From Promerops cafer (Eukaryota > Chordata > Aves > Passeriformes > Nectariniidae), in the NCBI GenBank assembly GCA_013398275.1, contig VZSE01002700.1:2040455-2104454 (forward strand): DNA of 64,000 nt. Direction: 5' to 3'. The notes below the pieces were generated by a model that saw nothing but the letters and a program-made list of their open reading frames with translations, had not been told where the DNA came from and searched no databases. Position 1 is the stretch's first letter. Each line of letters starts with the position of its first letter. Positions 61,883-64,000 of the stretch are shown piece after piece. A program made the translations under genes and the position numbers.

Positions 61883-64000
61883 AATGTTCTGAAGTACACA
61901 GAGAATATAAGAATGAAATACCATCTCCAGAAAATATGAAGCAAATGCTCTGGATGTTGTGAACATCCTTGTTCCAATTATTGTAATAGGGAAGACTTCT
62001 ACATTTCTTTTAGAATCTAAATAGTCTGAGCTCACTTTCTGGAGTTATTTCTCTCCACAGGGACTTCAGAGGGAAAGGAAGATATGTTTTACCTAATTTA
62101 GGTGTTTCACGACATTTCTAATGCTTGAAGAATTCAACACTTTGCAGAAACTCTTCTCGATCATCTATGCTAAAAGTTCCTTCACATCAAGATTTCAGCC
62201 AGGTAAGAGATTTCTGTTAGCCCCCTTTTATCTAGTTTCCTATGACTTATGTGAAGTAACAACCTAAGTTCCTCCTTTTCTGACTGAAGCATATATTAGA
62301 AGCTATACAACACCACTTGTTTTTAACAGGCTTTTCCTCTGGGTTCGTCACAATTCCCACTAATGTCAGTAGGAATGATGTGAACATATGGTTAGAGGAG
62401 GCCTGAGAGAGGGCAGGAATTCTCATGCCAAGTGAACAAAATTTTGCACCACATTTTAAGCGTTTTGTGGGTTGGGTGCTGCCAGAGATGCTGTATGAAC
62501 AGCGCTGTTTGCAGTATTTTGACATTGCATGGAGATAACCTAGAAACACAGGCAAGCAATTCAGCATTGATGAAGGGTGAAACCTTGGAGACTGAGCAAA
62601 TTTTCAGCAGAAGGGTGAGATTTAGCTGAGCTAATTTTCTCGTCATCTGACAGGATGCTTGAACATGACAACACTTTATTTGTGCATAGAAATCAGAATG
62701 TCTCTCCCTCTCCCTGTTACCGTCTATTGGTACTAGTATAAAATGAGTGACTTTTGTCAAAATAAGAACTGCAAATTTCCAGACTGAAGGTTGCAGTTTG
62801 TGAAAGGTCCTGGAGGACTTATTTCACTGCCTTCTATTCTTGAAAGAATTTTTTTTCTTCTACAGCAGTATGTTCCCCTTAAAATAGCCAGAATCCTTTG
62901 AAATCAGAAGTTGCTTGTTATAACTCTTTAATCTCTCTGTTGGGCCATCAAGTATTTGGGGTTTTTTTCAGACTGACTGAATGTTATCCAGGATATTTAA
63001 ATTTGCAGGATTCAGTATATGCTCTGTAGTGCTTGAGCCTTTAAGTTTTTAAACATAAGAAGATTTCAGGAACACTGAATAACCAGCAAGGGATAGCTGG
63101 GATGCTTGCTGTTCCTACTATGGGCTCATTACTGAACTGAGGAAAGCCAGGCCTATCAGTCAGGCAGAAAAACATTGAGATAAAAGGAAAAAAAATCTTA
63201 CCATGAAGGAGTATAAGTGCTAAGTGAAGAACATACTTTAAAATTCAAACATTTATCCATAAATGTCAGGGTAGTTGTGTCTACCTAAACCAAACTATCA
63301 AAGTCTTCATTCTTACCCATAACAGATTGAATCCTGAGATCTGAATACCATTCCCATCTGCAATAATCTAGAGTTTATCTTTAAAGTCAAAGTTCTTTGA
63401 AAAGTTATTCGAAAAGGTGATTAATCCAAATACTGATGTCACAGAGATAGTTAAGAAATGAATTTTTCAGTTGACAGTGCAAACCTCCACAAATTGAAAT
63501 AAGTGCTATTTTCTTGAGGGATTGTAAAAGTAAGTCTCTATGCCAAATATTTGATCTATTCTGCTCTCTTGTAAAATATATACTCTGCATAAAACACTCT
63601 CTGAAATGGGGCCTGCTTGTCCAGATGAATACATTATTCCACTGTGTGGAGAAAGGCTGATCTAGAGGCAAATTACTGTGTGTAATTTATTCCATATCCT
63701 TGCTGGAATAACTTGTGCTCCTGAGCCTCCTCAGATGTGTAGTCAATAGGGAACTCTCTGGCTACATGAGGTTTCTTAATACATCTTTCAGCTAAATCAG
63801 AGATTCAAATGCAAAATCCAGCACTCAGGGAGATCATCAGAATTTGTGATGCTCCCTGGAGAGCTGGAGGTCTATAAACCAATGAATGGATTGCAATGAG
63901 ATGTAAATTCAGTATTTCCAACTCTGGGAGAAATGACGATACTCCAATATTTTTCAAGCTGTACTTATCTCCCACAGTCAAACAGTAGAATCTCTCAGCA
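61883..64000. other. Unique noncoding sequence to the window end
   Basis: No gene, RNA or transposon is recognised. The 122-codon frame (62392-62760, minus), the overlapping 106-codon frame (62247-62567, minus) and the 88-codon frame (63405-63671, minus) have no domain content. Confidence 0.5.

Noticed and set aside
1..64000. CRISPR arrays, toxin-antitoxin or phage-defence systems, or a bacterial operon
   Set aside because: No spaced direct repeats of the right size, no dense coding and no ribosome-binding sites; the sequence is clearly vertebrate noncoding DNA.

Overview
This window looks like nuclear DNA from a bird. The main evidence is several truncated CR1 LINE copies. They carry the avian CR1 3' end: the 8-bp ATTCTATG-type tail, the conserved stretch that translates as VVRHWNGLPREAV, and the 'GGGTTGGAAGGGA..TTAAAGATCATC' block. 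Outside the first 460 bases the sequence is AT-rich and CpG-poor, with stop codons in all frames. I see no protein-coding gene I can defend, no rRNA, no intact tRNA, no CRISPR array and no bacterial-type operon. The many short open frames look like chance frames or transposon relics. I cannot name the species or the locus.

Layout. Bases 1-460 are a strong CpG island that runs off the left edge, probably the promoter or first exon of a gene outside the window. Its strand cannot be decided here. It is followed at about 461-860 by a TAAT-rich block that looks like a conserved regulatory element. From 860 to 22500 there is mostly featureless intronic or intergenic DNA. It holds simple repeats, a decayed tRNA-Glu-like SINE head (about 5498-5560), a CTCF-like motif (about 6013), an A/C tract with G-runs on the minus strand (13707-13783), one weak candidate exon (16550-16613), and an 11-base match to a retroviral tRNA-Lys primer-binding site (20178-20188).

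From 22500 to 30000 the window is richest in structure: nested small palindromes beside a CR1 copy, an unexplained CpG-rich island (23193-23770), a diverged minus-strand CR1 piece, and a roughly 2-kb very old CR1 ORF2 relic (24680-26700). That relic resembles the CR1 type common in turtles and crocodilians. There is also a near-perfect 56-bp inverted repeat (27269-27384).

From 30000 to 64000 there is an ATCT microsatellite, a perfect 16-bp palindrome (36004-36037), three more CR1 copies, two pieces of old amniote SINE/LINE tails (45025-45120 and 52461-52635), a long purine-biased block (52740-54560), and a duplicated TA-repeat unit (61805-61882). No genes here work together in a recognisable pathway. 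The reportable biology is regulatory potential near the CpG island and the history of transposon decay and template-switch events. I did not find a new biological system. The inverted repeat at 27269-27384 is the single most unusual object.
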